DNA of 13,624 nucleotides from Chitinophagaceae bacterium (GTDB taxonomy: Bacteria; Bacteroidota; Bacteroidia; Chitinophagales; Chitinophagaceae): the NCBI GenBank assembly GCA_025455665.1, contig JALOMC010000027.1, positions 1-13,624 on the forward strand. The letters run 5' to 3'. A program made the position numbers and the translations under genes. Under the pieces are notes generated by a model. It was given only the letters and a program-made list of their open reading frames with translations. It had not been told where the DNA came from and did no database searches. Shown piece by piece: positions 1 to 7,143 of this stretch (the stretch's first letter is position 1; the number at the start of each line of letters is the position of its first letter).

Positions 1-785
1 CTGGCCGGTAAAGCCATTGGGCGACAGGGTTTGTGCCGGCGCATAGGCGTGGGCAATGGATGACACATCGAAACTAAAGAGCTGGCTGCTGCGGATGGCA
101 GGCTCTACTTCATCCATTTTTTCCTGCACTTTGCCCACCCGGAAGCAATCGAAGCGGAGCTTGTCGATGGTTTCGAGCAGCTGCGGATTGACGAAATAGC
201 TTTGGAAGCCCACGAGGTTGAACTGCTTGACATAGTTGGGCTCGCTGGTAAGCATTTCCAGCAAAAACTTGTGCGCTGCAAACGGGTGTTCGCGGTCGAG
301 ATCGATCAGCGCATCGGCCGCGGTTACTTCTATCAGCTGCTGTTCTTCGGCAAAGGCCTGGTACAGGCCCAGTGTGAGATCGTGGCTGCCGCCAAATATC
401 AGCAGGCGCTTGCCAGCTGGCTGCCGCCAAATATCAGCAGGCGCTTGCCAGCTTTGAGCACTTCTCGCACCACCATGGCCAGGGCAGCGTAGGTATCGTG
501 CAGGGTGGCGCCGGTTTTGATGCTGCCGAGATCGGCTACCTGCAGCTCGGCATGCCACCAGTAAAGGCTGTACAGCTGGCGACGGGCTGCCTGTGCATTG
601 GTAGTAGCGCTGCGTACACCCATGCCACGGCAATCATCGCAACTGAGCAGCAGCAGGTCGGCAGCGTCGAGGTCGTTGTGGTCGGTCAGCAGCTGGCCTA
701 TTTGCCCCGGTCGGTAGCCTTCATCTTCTGATACTTCGTAGGGGTTGGGCAGTTCTATCAGCTCCTGAATATGTTGGTACAGCAT
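1..785 (-). pseudogene. Arginase/formimidoylglutamase-family protein, frameshifted and cut by the left window edge
   Basis: This gene resembles the Bacteroidota arginase-like proteins usually annotated as formimidoylglutamase (ureohydrolase fold; hydrolysis of N-formimidoylglutamate in histidine breakdown). The chosen start is the ATG at 785-783, giving MLYQHIQELIELPNPYEVSE; the frame is open further upstream but that part looks like non-coding sequence. The first part reads in frame through VADLGSIKTGATLHDTYAAL to LLIFGGS, then a 35-bp tandem duplication (383-453) throws it out of frame and it stops at 401-399. On the far side another frame continues exactly where expected, with GGSHDLTLGLYQAF, then ADALIDLD and SFDVSSIAHAYAP, and stays open to position 1. 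Removing one repeat copy would restore a single reading frame, so the lesion is recent or an assembly error. The metal-ligand motifs are unusual: DALID instead of DAHxD, and SFDVS instead of SxDxD. Family placement is fairly sure; enzymatic activity is doubtful even without the frameshift. Confidence 0.8.
383..453. repeat. Perfect 35-bp tandem direct duplication
   Basis: Two identical 35-bp copies lie head to tail at 384-418 and 419-453, each beginning GGCTGCCGCC and ending TTGCCAGCT. The match extends by one base to the left (383). Because 35 is not a multiple of three, the insertion shifts the reading frame of the arginase-like gene it lies in. The duplicated unit encodes AGKRLLIFGGS on the minus strand. 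No other repeat of this unit is visible in the window. Confidence 0.97.
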
Positions 786-962
786 AGCGATGCAGCAATG
801 ATAATGATGGTGAAACGGGATGAAGGTAACGGGACGAAGTGGCGCCGGTTGGCGGCGTTTTTCCAACAGTGGTGAACAAGCAGGTGCCACTGGTATAGGG
901 ATGCTATTTGCTGCCGTATTGTTGGCTTTTTGCTACCCGGCATTTGCCCTAATTTGCCCGCT

Positions 963-2762
963 ATGGCAGGTAGCAAATGCGCACAAATGCAAAGTAGCTG
1001 GCTGGTAGCCCTGCTGCTGCTGTGGCAGCTAAGCGGCCTGGCGCAAGCCCCCAACTGGCAGCTGAGTGCCAGCCAGCAGGTGCTGAAAATGGGCGGGCAA
1101 GTTCGCATTACCTATCAACTGCAGCAACAGCGCAGCGAAGACTTTGAAGCGCCGGCCTTTGCTGATTGGCAAGTGGTGGAAGAGCCTGCCGCCAACCACC
1201 GCCAGCGCCAAACCTTTAGCTATGTGCTGCGGCCAAAGTATGCCGGCAGCCTGCAGGTACCGGCTGCACGGGTAAAGCTGAAGGGTAAATGGTACGAAAG
1301 CAACAGGCTGGTAATAGAAGTGCTGGATAAAACTGCGTCCGACGCTGCCGCCGATGACTTTGCTTTTGACGCCTATGTACTGGGCCCGCAGGAGCAACCA
1401 GCAGATAAAATAAAACAGAACCTGTATGTAAAGGCGGTGCTGAGTAAAAACCGCTGTTACGAAGGTGAAAGCATTGTGGCCGAATACAAATTGTATACGC
1501 GGGTCAACATTGAGGCTGATATCACCAAACCAGCCAGCTTCCAGGGCTTTCGGTCGGTAGAGCTGCCCCGCCCGGCCAGCGGCAGCCCGTACCAACTGGA
1601 AAAACTGAACGGTAAAACATTCAGGGTATACCTGCTGCGGCGGGTACAACTGATACCGCTGCAAAGCGGCCGGCTCACCCTTGGCAGCATGGGTGTGCAG
1701 GCCCGCATCAGCTTTGTACCGGCAGGCAGTGTGGGCGGCGGAAGCCAACCGCCACCTACCGCCGCACAGGTCAGCATGGTTCGGCAGGCCCTGCTATCAG
1801 AGCCGGCTACAGTAGATGTACTGCCGCTGCCCTCGCTACCCGGTGCCGACAGTAGCAGCATTCCGGTTGGAAGTTTTGCGCAGCAGTGCCAGCTGCTGGC
1901 CGATAGTGGTGGCGGCCCATTGCTCACCATTGCCTACAGCGGTAGTGGCCACTGGCCCAGCATACCTGTGCCACAGGTGCAATGGCCGGCGGGTGTCACC
2001 GCTTTTGAGCCCACGCTGGATGATAAACTCGACTCACAAGCCGTGCCCATTAGCGGACAGCGGGTGTACGGCTTCAGATTCAGCGCCGACACGGCCATTG
2101 AAGGAAAAGTACTGATAAAGGGACTGCTGTATTTTGATGCAGACAGTGGACAATACCGGCAATTAGCAGACACCTTGCTGCCGCTGCGATTGGCTGCGCC
2201 CCGTAGCGTGGCAGCCAGCACCCTGGCTGCTGATGCGCCACTGCCGGCTACCGAATGGTTTACCAGGTATGCCCCCCTGCTGGCGCTGGCAGTGGCGGGC
2301 AGTATGCTGCTGGTACTGCTGCTCAGGCGCAGCATGAGCCGACGACGAAGGCGCTTACCACCAACGGAGCCTGCAACCGATGTAGCGGCTGACGAAGCAG
2401 CCGCCGCTATGTGGCAAACTACTGGCACCTCCAATAGTAGCAAGCCGGTTGCGCAGCTGATGACTGCCCAAAGCATGCAGGCTGTAAAGCACGAAATGGT
2501 TTCCCCTTCAACGGCCAAAGAAACAGCAGCGCAACAACGGCAAACACTGCTAAGGCTGCTGGAGGCCCGCCAATGGTGGCAGCCTGGCAGCGGACCAACC
2601 GGGCTGGCTGCGCAGCAATTGCCAGCCCCCTTGCTACAGCAGATACAACAGTGGCTGCAGCAATGCCAGCTGGCATGCTATAGCCCACTACTGCAGCAGG
2701 CCGACTGGGACCAGCTAGCACAGGAATATGAAGCCCTGATGGATGCGCTGGCTAAGGTGTAA
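963..2762 (+). CDS. batD: BatD-family membrane-anchored protein
   Basis: BatD proteins belong to the Bacteroides aerotolerance (Bat) family. They are exported proteins of beta-sandwich domains anchored by one membrane helix, normally working with MoxR ATPase and the VWA proteins BatA and BatB; their biochemical role is unknown. The protein has 599 residues from the ATG at 963. Residues 1-29 form a signal peptide ending GLAQA. Residues about 30-123 form the first domain, with motifs such as FSYVLRPKYAGSLQVP and the ending SNRLVIEVLD. A second domain covers about 140-250. One transmembrane helix lies at about 437-455, followed by an arginine cluster (SRRRRR) that fixes the C-terminus inside. 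The cytoplasmic tail is glutamine-rich and ends with a helix containing CQLACYSP, matching other BatD tails. In-frame ATGs at 930 and 987 are alternative starts; 963 was preferred because it gives a lysine before the hydrophobic core. The gene stands alone, divergent from the broken arginase-like gene, with no bat or moxR neighbour in view. Confidence 0.82.
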   Translation: MAGSKCAQMQSSWLVALLLLWQLSGLAQAPNWQLSASQQVLKMGGQVRITYQLQQQRSEDFEAPAFADWQVVEEPAANHRQRQTFSYVLRPKYAGSLQVPAARVKLKGKWYESNRLVIEVLDKTASDAAADDFAFDAYVLGPQEQPADKIKQNLYVKAVLSKNRCYEGESIVAEYKLYTRVNIEADITKPASFQGFRSVELPRPASGSPYQLEKLNGKTFRVYLLRRVQLIPLQSGRLTLGSMGVQARISFVPAGSVGGGSQPPPTAAQVSMVRQALLSEPATVDVLPLPSLPGADSSSIPVGSFAQQCQLLADSGGGPLLTIAYSGSGHWPSIPVPQVQWPAGVTAFEPTLDDKLDSQAVPISGQRVYGFRFSADTAIEGKVLIKGLLYFDADSGQYRQLADTLLPLRLAAPRSVAASTLAADAPLPATEWFTRYAPLLALAVAGSMLLVLLLRRSMSRRRRRLPPTEPATDVAADEAAAAMWQTTGTSNSSKPVAQLMTAQSMQAVKHEMVSPSTAKETAAQQRQTLLRLLEARQWWQPGSGPTGLAAQQLPAPLLQQIQQWLQQCQLACYSPLLQQADWDQLAQEYEALMDALAKV

Positions 2763-3462
2763 ACTTGTATCCTACACCCCGCACTGAATGGAAATAGCGG
2801 GGGTTGCGGCTGTCTTCCTCGAAATACTTCCGGATGTTCAGCAAAAAATTATCGATGGTACGGGTGGTGGGAAACACATTGTAGCCCCACACTGTGCGCA
2901 GAATATTTTCGCGGGTAACCACCTCACCACTGTGCTCTATCAGCAATTGCAGCAGCATGGCTTCCTTCTTGCTCAGCTCTATGCGTTCACCGTTTTTGAG
3001 TAGTGCTTCCTGCGCCCTGAAGTTGATATGATGGCCGCCAAAACTGTAAGTGCCATCGACGGTTTCGGCACCGCTGCGCTTATTTTTTTGCAAAAGCTTT
3101 TCTACGCGTAGCAACAGCTCTTCCAGCGCAAAAGGCTTGGTGAGGTAGTCATCGGCCCCTTTGCGCAGGCCCAGTATGCGGTCGTCGGTGCTGCTTTTGG
3201 CACTCAGTATCAAAACTGGTGATTCAATTTTTTTGATCCTCAATGTTTCGAGCACGGTCATGCCGTCTATTTCGGGCAGCATCAGGTCCAGGATGACCAA
3301 ATCGAAATACTCGCCATCCAGCTTATCCAGCGCTTGCTGTCCGTTGTAGGCACTTACCACATCGTAGCCCTCAATGCTCAGGTTCATCTTCAATGTTTCG
3401 TGCAGCGCCTCTTCGTCTTCTACCAGCAGTATATTGGCCAGCGAGGTTCCGTTTTTCATCAT
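2752..3462 (-). CDS. OmpR/PhoB-type response regulator transcription factor
   Basis: This is a DNA-binding response regulator of 236 residues, the usual length for the OmpR class. The receiver domain covers residues 10-120. It contains the acidic cluster VEDEE at 14-18, the phospho-acceptor Asp59 in LVILDLMLPEIDG, the switch Ser87 in LILSAKS and the conserved Lys109 in YLTKPF. The winged-helix domain covers about 137-236, with LSKKEAMLLQLL, the recognition-helix region TRTIDNFLLNIRKYF and the C-terminal hairpin FHSVRGVGYKF. It resembles Bacteroidota regulators of the RprY type. Two ATGs stand side by side (3462 and 3459); the first overlaps the kinase stop codon by four bases (ATGA), so the two genes are translationally coupled. 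The 3' end overlaps the end of batD on the other strand by 11 bp. The cognate kinase is the adjacent gene; target genes cannot be told from the sequence. Confidence 0.95.
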   Translation of the reverse strand: MMKNGTSLANILLVEDEEALHETLKMNLSIEGYDVVSAYNGQQALDKLDGEYFDLVILDLMLPEIDGMTVLETLRIKKIESPVLILSAKSSTDDRILGLRKGADDYLTKPFALEELLLRVEKLLQKNKRSGAETVDGTYSFGGHHINFRAQEALLKNGERIELSKKEAMLLQLLIEHSGEVVTRENILRTVWGYNVFPTTRTIDNFLLNIRKYFEEDSRNPRYFHSVRGVGYKFTP

Positions 3463-4454
3463 AGCGTAGCGGGGATATTAGTGGAGTAGGCCGGGAAATG
3501 AATGGTAAAAATAGTGCCCTGTGGCACATTGTCTTTGATAGTGACGGTGCCGCCATGATCGGCCACGATGCGCTGTACCAGGTACAGCCCTATGCCGGTG
3601 CCTTTGGCTTTGCGGGTTTGCTCATTGCCCAGGCGATAAAATTTTTGGAACACTGCTTGCTTGTCTTTGTCGGCTATGCCGGGCCCCTGGTCAGCTATTT
3701 GCAGCAGCACTCCGTTCTGCTGGCGCAGGCTTAGCGTTATACTGCCTTGCTTGTCGGTATACTTCAGCGCATTATCCACCAGGTTGTTGATCATGATACG
3801 CAGCAGCATGGCATCGCCGGCTATGGCCAGTTCTTCATCGGCCTGCAGGGTTATTTGGCGGTCGGGAAAGCGCTGGCGGTATTGGCTTACAATATCCTGC
3901 AGCAACCGATCCAGCGCCAGCTCTTCGTGATGCCGGCTTTGGCTGCCCGCTTCGTAGCGGCTGGCCAGCAGTATGTTATCGCACAGGTCATTTAGTCGTT
4001 CGGTTTCGGCCAGGGTCAGTTGCAGCAGGCGGTCGCGTTGTTGCTCGTCCAGCCGGCGCTTGCGCATGGTTTCAATGTTCAGCTTGGATACTGCAATGGG
4101 TGTTTTTAGCTCATGGGTGACTGCCATCATAAAGTTTTGCTGCTGCTGCCCCAGCCGCAGGTAGCGGCGTACGGCCAGGTATACAAACACGGCCCCTACC
4201 CATATCAGCAGCATAAAGGTGACGCCTTCGCCCACGTACTGGGCGTATTTGCGTTCTTGCCAGCGTTCTATTTCCTGCTTTTGCTGCTGGTAGCTGGCAG
4301 CCGCAGGGTTTAGCTCCTGCAGGCGCAGGGCGGCCATTTCATTGTTCTGGCGATTGAGGGCCACAAACCACCACACCAAAGCCGACATAATATAGGCCAG
4401 CAAAAACCAGTAAATAACGGTGATAAGTGCAATCCGCTTTTTTGACCGTTGCAT
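3459..4454 (-). CDS. Membrane sensor histidine kinase
   Basis: This 331-residue kinase is the probable partner of the response regulator that follows it. Two transmembrane helices lie at about 8-32 and 77-97. They enclose only about 45 residues outside the cytoplasmic membrane, glutamine- and glutamate-rich and probably helical, with no recognisable ligand domain. There is no clear HAMP or PAS domain before the dimerisation domain. The HisKA region contains the phospho-acceptor His114 in AVTHELKTPI. The ATPase domain shows the N box NNLVDNALKY (223-232), the G1 box DQGPGIAD (255-262) and the G2 box KGTGIGLYLV (284-293), so all catalytic motifs are intact. The layout resembles Bacteroides RprX-like kinases. 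The gene starts 11 bp after gldH, and its TGA stop overlaps the start of the regulator gene. The signal is unknown; the small periplasmic loop suggests it senses membrane or envelope state rather than a bulky solute, but this is inference. Confidence 0.95.
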   Translation of the reverse strand: MQRSKKRIALITVIYWFLLAYIMSALVWWFVALNRQNNEMAALRLQELNPAAASYQQQKQEIERWQERKYAQYVGEGVTFMLLIWVGAVFVYLAVRRYLRLGQQQQNFMMAVTHELKTPIAVSKLNIETMRKRRLDEQQRDRLLQLTLAETERLNDLCDNILLASRYEAGSQSRHHEELALDRLLQDIVSQYRQRFPDRQITLQADEELAIAGDAMLLRIMINNLVDNALKYTDKQGSITLSLRQQNGVLLQIADQGPGIADKDKQAVFQKFYRLGNEQTRKAKGTGIGLYLVQRIVADHGGTVTIKDNVPQGTIFTIHFPAYSTNIPATL

Positions 4455-4465
4455 AAGCCCAGCAT

Positions 4466-4957
4466 TTAGTTGGCCACTGGCTCTACCCGCAGGCCAGCCT
4501 GTAGTATATGCGGTAGCGGATCTACCCGCATGGTATGCTGCAGGGTAAAGCGAATAGTGCCCGTTTGATGAAAGCGCACCGGTTTGGGCAATAGCAGTAC
4601 GCGGCGCTCAAATACATCGTCCATGCCCACCCCCAACCACCTATCGGCACCGGCCAATGGTAGTTCAAACTGCTGCACCCGCAGGCTGTCTTGCGGGTAT
4701 TGTATGCCTACGTTCAGCCAAATATTGCGATACTCATAGCGGTTAGTATGGCGCAGCACTATGTATAGTTTGTAGTCTTTGGTAGTGTCAGTTATGTTGA
4801 ATTGATATTCGGGGATGAAACTACGTTGCCACTGACCGCCAGGTATATTGGTCTGCTGTTCTACCAGCGCCACCTGCTTACAGCCGGCGAGTACTATGAT
4901 GCCTACCCAAATCCACCTGGGCCACAGGGGGCGTCGCTCTCTGGTCTTCATCCTCAT
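4466..4957 (-). CDS. gldH: Gliding motility lipoprotein GldH
   Basis: GldH is a lipoprotein needed for gliding motility in Flavobacterium and is found widely in Bacteroidota, including many non-gliding species. The protein has 163 residues, the usual size. The N-terminus MRMKTRERRPLW is basic, then a hydrophobic stretch ends in the lipobox LAGC with the lipidated cysteine at residue 26. Family features visible after that include FNITDTTKDYKLYIVLRHTN (about 53-72), YRNIWLNVGIQYP, the central WLGVGMDDVFERRVLL and, near the end, GTIRFTLQHTMR. The residues after the cysteine (KQVAL) are not acidic, so a surface-export signal is not apparent and a periplasm-facing lipoprotein is likely. A second ATG six bases inside is an alternative start. 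The gene lies 3 bp after yicC and 11 bp before the kinase gene, so all are probably on one transcript. The linkage of gldH with a two-component pair is unusual enough to note, but it does not prove a regulatory tie. Confidence 0.88.
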   Translation of the reverse strand: MRMKTRERRPLWPRWIWVGIIVLAGCKQVALVEQQTNIPGGQWQRSFIPEYQFNITDTTKDYKLYIVLRHTNRYEYRNIWLNVGIQYPQDSLRVQQFELPLAGADRWLGVGMDDVFERRVLLLPKPVRFHQTGTIRFTLQHTMRVDPLPHILQAGLRVEPVAN

Positions 4958-4960
4958 GGC

Positions 4961-5848
4961 TTATAAAATATTCAACACCTGCTCTTTGGCTTTTTCCAAT
5001 TCGTCCTTCATCAGTACCACCGACTTTTGGATATCGGCATCGTTTGCTTTGGCGCCTGTTGTGTTTATTTCACGCCCTATTTCCTGCAAAATAAAGCCCA
5101 GTTTTTTTCCTTTTGACGGATCGGCTTCTTGTAAGATGCTAAAGAAATAATCGCAATGATTGTGAAGCCGCAACAGTTCTTCACTGATGTCTACTTTTTC
5201 GATATAGTAAATCAGCTCCTGCTCCAATCGGTTGGCATCTATGTTTTCCTTGCTCACCCATTCGGTCAGTTTTCGCTCTATGTTTTCTTTCATGCGCAGC
5301 TGCCGCTGGGGCGCCAGGGCAGCCACTTTGTCGGCCAGCTCCCGAATGTTGCGAATGCGGGCTTCCATATCTGCTTGTAGCACATTTCCTTCTTCGGCCC
5401 TGTGCTGGCTTAGCACGGTCAGGGCGGCTTCTATTGTTTCCTTCACCAATTGCCACCCTGCCTCATCTATCACTTCGTTTACAGGTGTGACTACTTCGGG
5501 CAGCTTTAGCAGAGCACCCAGCACCTGCGAGGTATCCAGGTTTAGTTCAGCACTCAGGTCGTGCACTGTTTTGTAGTAAAACTTTATGAGGTCCGCATTG
5601 ATTGCCACGGGCTTTTGCGCCCCATTACTCTTTAAGGTAATGTTGCAGTCTACACTGCCGCGTACCAGCCGGCCTGCCATCAGGCTACGGATATCAAACT
5701 CATATGGCCTCAGCAAGGGTGGCAGCTTCAGGTTAAGGTCAAATTGCTTGCCATTCAGCGATTTTATTTCGACCAATACGTTGGTTTCGCCGCGGGTGCG
5801 TTCGGCCCTGCCAAACCCCGTCATCGATTGAAGTGCAGTTGCGGTCAT
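4961..5848 (-). CDS. yicC: YicC-family endoribonuclease
   Basis: YicC proteins are conserved bacterial endoribonucleases; in Escherichia coli the protein takes part in RNA turnover. The start at 5848 gives 295 residues, close to the family norm, beginning MTATALQSMTGFGRAE. The SMTGFGRAE motif is the family hallmark. An in-frame ATG at 5944 would add 32 residues unlike the family and crossing the terminator stem, so it was rejected; the ATG at 5824, directly at MTGFGRAE, is another possibility. Next comes VEIKSLNGKQFDLNLKLP, the equivalent of the family's conserved N-terminal block. The C-terminal domain (DUF1732 type) contains GKKLGFILQEIGREINTTGA followed by KANDADIQ and ends KEQVLNIL, all typical. 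It is the first gene of the yicC-gldH-kinase-regulator operon. Its nearest upstream gene is susF, separated by a terminator, so it must have its own promoter between about 5849 and 5917; no convincing promoter match was found there. In many Bacteroidota yicC is followed by guanylate kinase, which is not the case here. Confidence 0.93.
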   Translation of the reverse strand: MTATALQSMTGFGRAERTRGETNVLVEIKSLNGKQFDLNLKLPPLLRPYEFDIRSLMAGRLVRGSVDCNITLKSNGAQKPVAINADLIKFYYKTVHDLSAELNLDTSQVLGALLKLPEVVTPVNEVIDEAGWQLVKETIEAALTVLSQHRAEEGNVLQADMEARIRNIRELADKVAALAPQRQLRMKENIERKLTEWVSKENIDANRLEQELIYYIEKVDISEELLRLHNHCDYFFSILQEADPSKGKKLGFILQEIGREINTTGAKANDADIQKSVVLMKDELEKAKEQVLNIL

Positions 5849-5917
5849 GATACGGTAAATGTAAGGCAAAGGGCGGCAGTGCCCCCGGCTGTCGCGGTCG
5901 AATATCGGCTTAAAAGC

Positions 5918-5953
5918 AAAGCGGTTGCGGCCATTATAGACCACAACCGCTTT
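5918..5953 (-). terminator. Rho-independent terminator after the susCDEF operon
   Basis: Arms 5918-5930 and 5941-5953 are inverted repeats of 13 bp with one internal mismatch, built around GCGGTTG and CAACCGC, with a 10-base loop. On the minus strand the stem is followed by TTTGCTTTTA. It begins 23 bases after the susF stop codon, where the end of the Sus transcript would be expected. On the plus strand a weaker T-rich stretch also follows, but no plus-strand gene lies near it. Confidence 0.75.
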
Positions 5954-5976
5954 GACTTGTTCGTTTTATCGATCGG

Positions 5977-7119
5977 TTACTGCCGGGTGAGCACGTAACT
6001 ATTGTTCACAAAGTCTACTACAATCCGGTAATTACCCGTGGTATTGGGGGCCTTAAAGTTTTGCCCTTCCGGTTTTAGTACGCCGCTAAGTTTGGCAGCT
6101 TCTACACTGTTATCATCTACGCCATACTTCTTGCCCCAGTTTCCTGGCTCAGGCAGTATCAGGTATTCCTGCCCTGCCGTCAGGTTGATGGTGATGTCCC
6201 ACTGCGTAGAGTTGCGGCGGGTGAACCGCTGCGTATTGCCAACCAGGTTATCCCATCCGCCGGGCGTAGCACCTCCTACCATCACAAGGTTTTGTGGCAG
6301 GCCGTGCTGCTGCGTAAATGGCGTAACAGTAAAGCGCCCACGCTGGAAGTCGAGGATGATACGATACCAGCCATCTACCAGCGGACCAGGGAAGTTGCTG
6401 CTCAGTTCCTGGCCAAAATCGCCACCCTGCCACAGATTCGGCAGGCTGCCATCTGCTACGGAGTATTTGCGCCACTGTCCATTTTCGGGAATGATGAGGT
6501 AAGAACCACCGCCGATGAGGTAAAACACACCACCGAAAGTGGTTTCATCAATGCGAGTCAACTCTTGCTTCGGCACAGGCACCGGGTTGCCCCAGCCACC
6601 CTCTGTAGCATCACCTACAATAAACAGCTTGCCGGTGTTAGGAAGCGGTACCCTGGGCGGAATTCGATAGGGCGTGTAGCGAATGGTAATGGGAGCAGAA
6701 GTATACCGCTCATTGTTGTTGCCATACGATGAAATCACACGGGCCTCAATGTCGTAAGGCTTGCCAAACTCAAGGCCAAAGGCCAGCAGGACGGTGTTTA
6801 GGTCTTTGCCCAAAAAGGAATAGCTACGATCGCCTACTACTTCACGGCTCACTGCCTTGCTAAAGTTGCGGCCGGCGCTATCCAGCTGAATAATGTACTT
6901 GTTGTTGGCTGCGTTAGTGCTGTACTGCGGATCGGTCCAGGTAAACGACAGCACAAATTTGCTGCTATCGCCAGCCACCGGCGCCAGACTAGTGACCGAG
7001 CTGGTCAACACCGGGGCTTTGCCATCGGCAAAAAACGGCAACTCGGACACCTTTTCGCAGGCTGCCAGGCCTATCACCAGCGCAAAGCCGGCGGCCAAAA
7101 ATTTATTGAACAGCTTCAT
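5977..7119 (-). CDS. susF: SusF-like outer-membrane carbohydrate-binding lipoprotein with two binding modules
   Basis: This lipoprotein is the last gene of the Sus operon and probably binds starch or malto-oligosaccharides at the cell surface. The protein has 380 residues. The signal peptide ends in LAAC with the lipidated cysteine at 21. An N-terminal immunoglobulin-like SusE/SusF domain covers about 25-150 (FVLSFTWTDPQYST, KPYDIEARVISSYG). Two repeated carbohydrate-binding modules follow at about 164-267 and 277-380. Each starts with a Gly-Trp signature (GGWGNPV, GGWDNLV), has a central Trp (GQWRKYSV, GNWGKKYGV) and ends with a strand of the type YRIILDFQRGRF or YRIVVDFVNNSY. The aromatic residues are probable sugar-stacking positions. 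Bacteroides SusF has three modules, so this one is shorter. It starts 24 bp after susE. SusE and SusF names are by domain and position; the two proteins are paralogues and the names could be swapped in other annotations. Confidence 0.85.
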   Translation of the reverse strand: MKLFNKFLAAGFALVIGLAACEKVSELPFFADGKAPVLTSSVTSLAPVAGDSSKFVLSFTWTDPQYSTNAANNKYIIQLDSAGRNFSKAVSREVVGDRSYSFLGKDLNTVLLAFGLEFGKPYDIEARVISSYGNNNERYTSAPITIRYTPYRIPPRVPLPNTGKLFIVGDATEGGWGNPVPVPKQELTRIDETTFGGVFYLIGGGSYLIIPENGQWRKYSVADGSLPNLWQGGDFGQELSSNFPGPLVDGWYRIILDFQRGRFTVTPFTQQHGLPQNLVMVGGATPGGWDNLVGNTQRFTRRNSTQWDITINLTAGQEYLILPEPGNWGKKYGVDDNSVEAAKLSGVLKPEGQNFKAPNTTGNYRIVVDFVNNSYVLTRQ

Positions 7120-7143
7120 ACGATTTGCTTTTTTACGTGGAGT

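Noticed and set aside
110..430. Minus-strand open frame of 106 codons beside the 35-bp duplication
   Set aside because: It is a third frame, different from both frames that carry the arginase-like protein, and has an arginine/proline-rich random-looking composition.
907..955. Possible batD promoter with TTTG elements and CTAATTTG
   Set aside because: The match to the Bacteroidota TAnnTTTG pattern is imperfect and the spacing to the upstream TTTG is short, so it was not listed as a feature.
932..980. Inverted repeats around the batD start (GCTACC/GGTAGC and GCATTTGC/GCAAATGC)
   Set aside because: The arms overlap and are short; they could hide the start codon in a hairpin, but nothing else supports regulation.
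1029..1748. Minus-strand open frame of 239 codons opposite batD
   Set aside because: The plus strand encodes a coherent exported BatD protein; the reverse reading has no domain features.
5849..5944. N-terminal extension of YicC from an upstream ATG
   Set aside because: The extra residues do not resemble the family and the extension would run through the terminator hairpin region behind susF.
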